Source of the DNA: Baffinella frigidus
Lineage: Eukaryota; Cryptophyceae; Cryptomonadales; Baffinellaceae
Assembly (NCBI GenBank): GCA_026770585.1
Contig: MU646575.1
Location: forward strand, 330,020 to 342,374
DNA length: 12,355 nt
Direction: 5' to 3'
Below: more notes on the stretch, generated by a model. That model saw only the letters and a list, made by a program, of their open reading frames with translations, searched no databases and was not told the origin of the DNA. The DNA is not shown here. The first letter of the stretch is position 1.

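Overview
Eukaryotic nuclear DNA, most likely from an alga or alveolate protist. The window reads as the interior of one large, intron-rich gene on the + strand. Neither end of the gene is inside. GC-rich exon islands of 56 to 219 bases sit in introns full of degenerate telomere-type repeats (TTTAGGG/CCCTAAA and drifted forms such as CCCTACA, CCCTGAA, CCCCAAA), microsatellites and small foldback elements. TTTAGGG-type repeats occur in plants, many algae, dinoflagellates and chromerids. The strong AG|G context after the acceptors recalls dinoflagellates, but all 11 inferred donors are canonical GT, whereas dinoflagellates often also use GC or GA. The lineage is therefore left open.

Gene model (inferred by eye). 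Twelve exons can be joined with matching splice phases at every junction: 504-604, 1858-1958, 3110-3238, 3531-3586, 4291-4357, 5277-5495, 6048-6141, 6964-7097, 7572-7670, 9402-9506, 11697-11763 and 12284-12355. They give an open frame of about 414 codons with no internal stop. The 11 GT-AG introns are 292 to 2190 bases long and make up about 90% of the span. The protein is cysteine-rich, with Ser/Thr/Ala-rich linkers and several stretches resembling sushi/CCP modules (a V-x-F-x-C-x-x-G core followed by spaced cysteines). An extracellular or surface adhesion-type protein is the best guess. No start codon, signal peptide, membrane segment or stop codon is visible.

Most exons are accompanied by broken partial copies ('echoes'). 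Echoes upstream of the intact exon usually keep the acceptor and the exon's 5' part. Echoes downstream keep the exon's 3' part and usually the donor. Tandem duplication across a single exon-intron boundary would give exactly this pattern: the intron grows and one intact exon always survives. Two minisatellites (24 bp at 1167 and 22 bp at 8257) appear to be amplified acceptor boundaries, the second one inverted.

Layout: 1-503 (TA)n and AT-rich intron with two exon 1 echoes; 504-1958 exons 1 and 2 with the 24-bp minisatellite; 1959-3109 intron 2 with foldbacks and exon 3 echoes; 3110-5495 exons 3-6, the cysteine-rich core, in C-rich telomere-like introns; 5496-7670 exons 7-9, with a G-rich telomere-like block at 6150-6715; 7671-9506 many exon 10 echoes and exon 10; 9507-11696 the longest intron, with GA/GT microsatellites, foldbacks and exon 10/11 echoes; 11697-12355 exons 11 and 12. 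No RNA gene, promoter, CRISPR array or autonomous transposon coding sequence was recognised.
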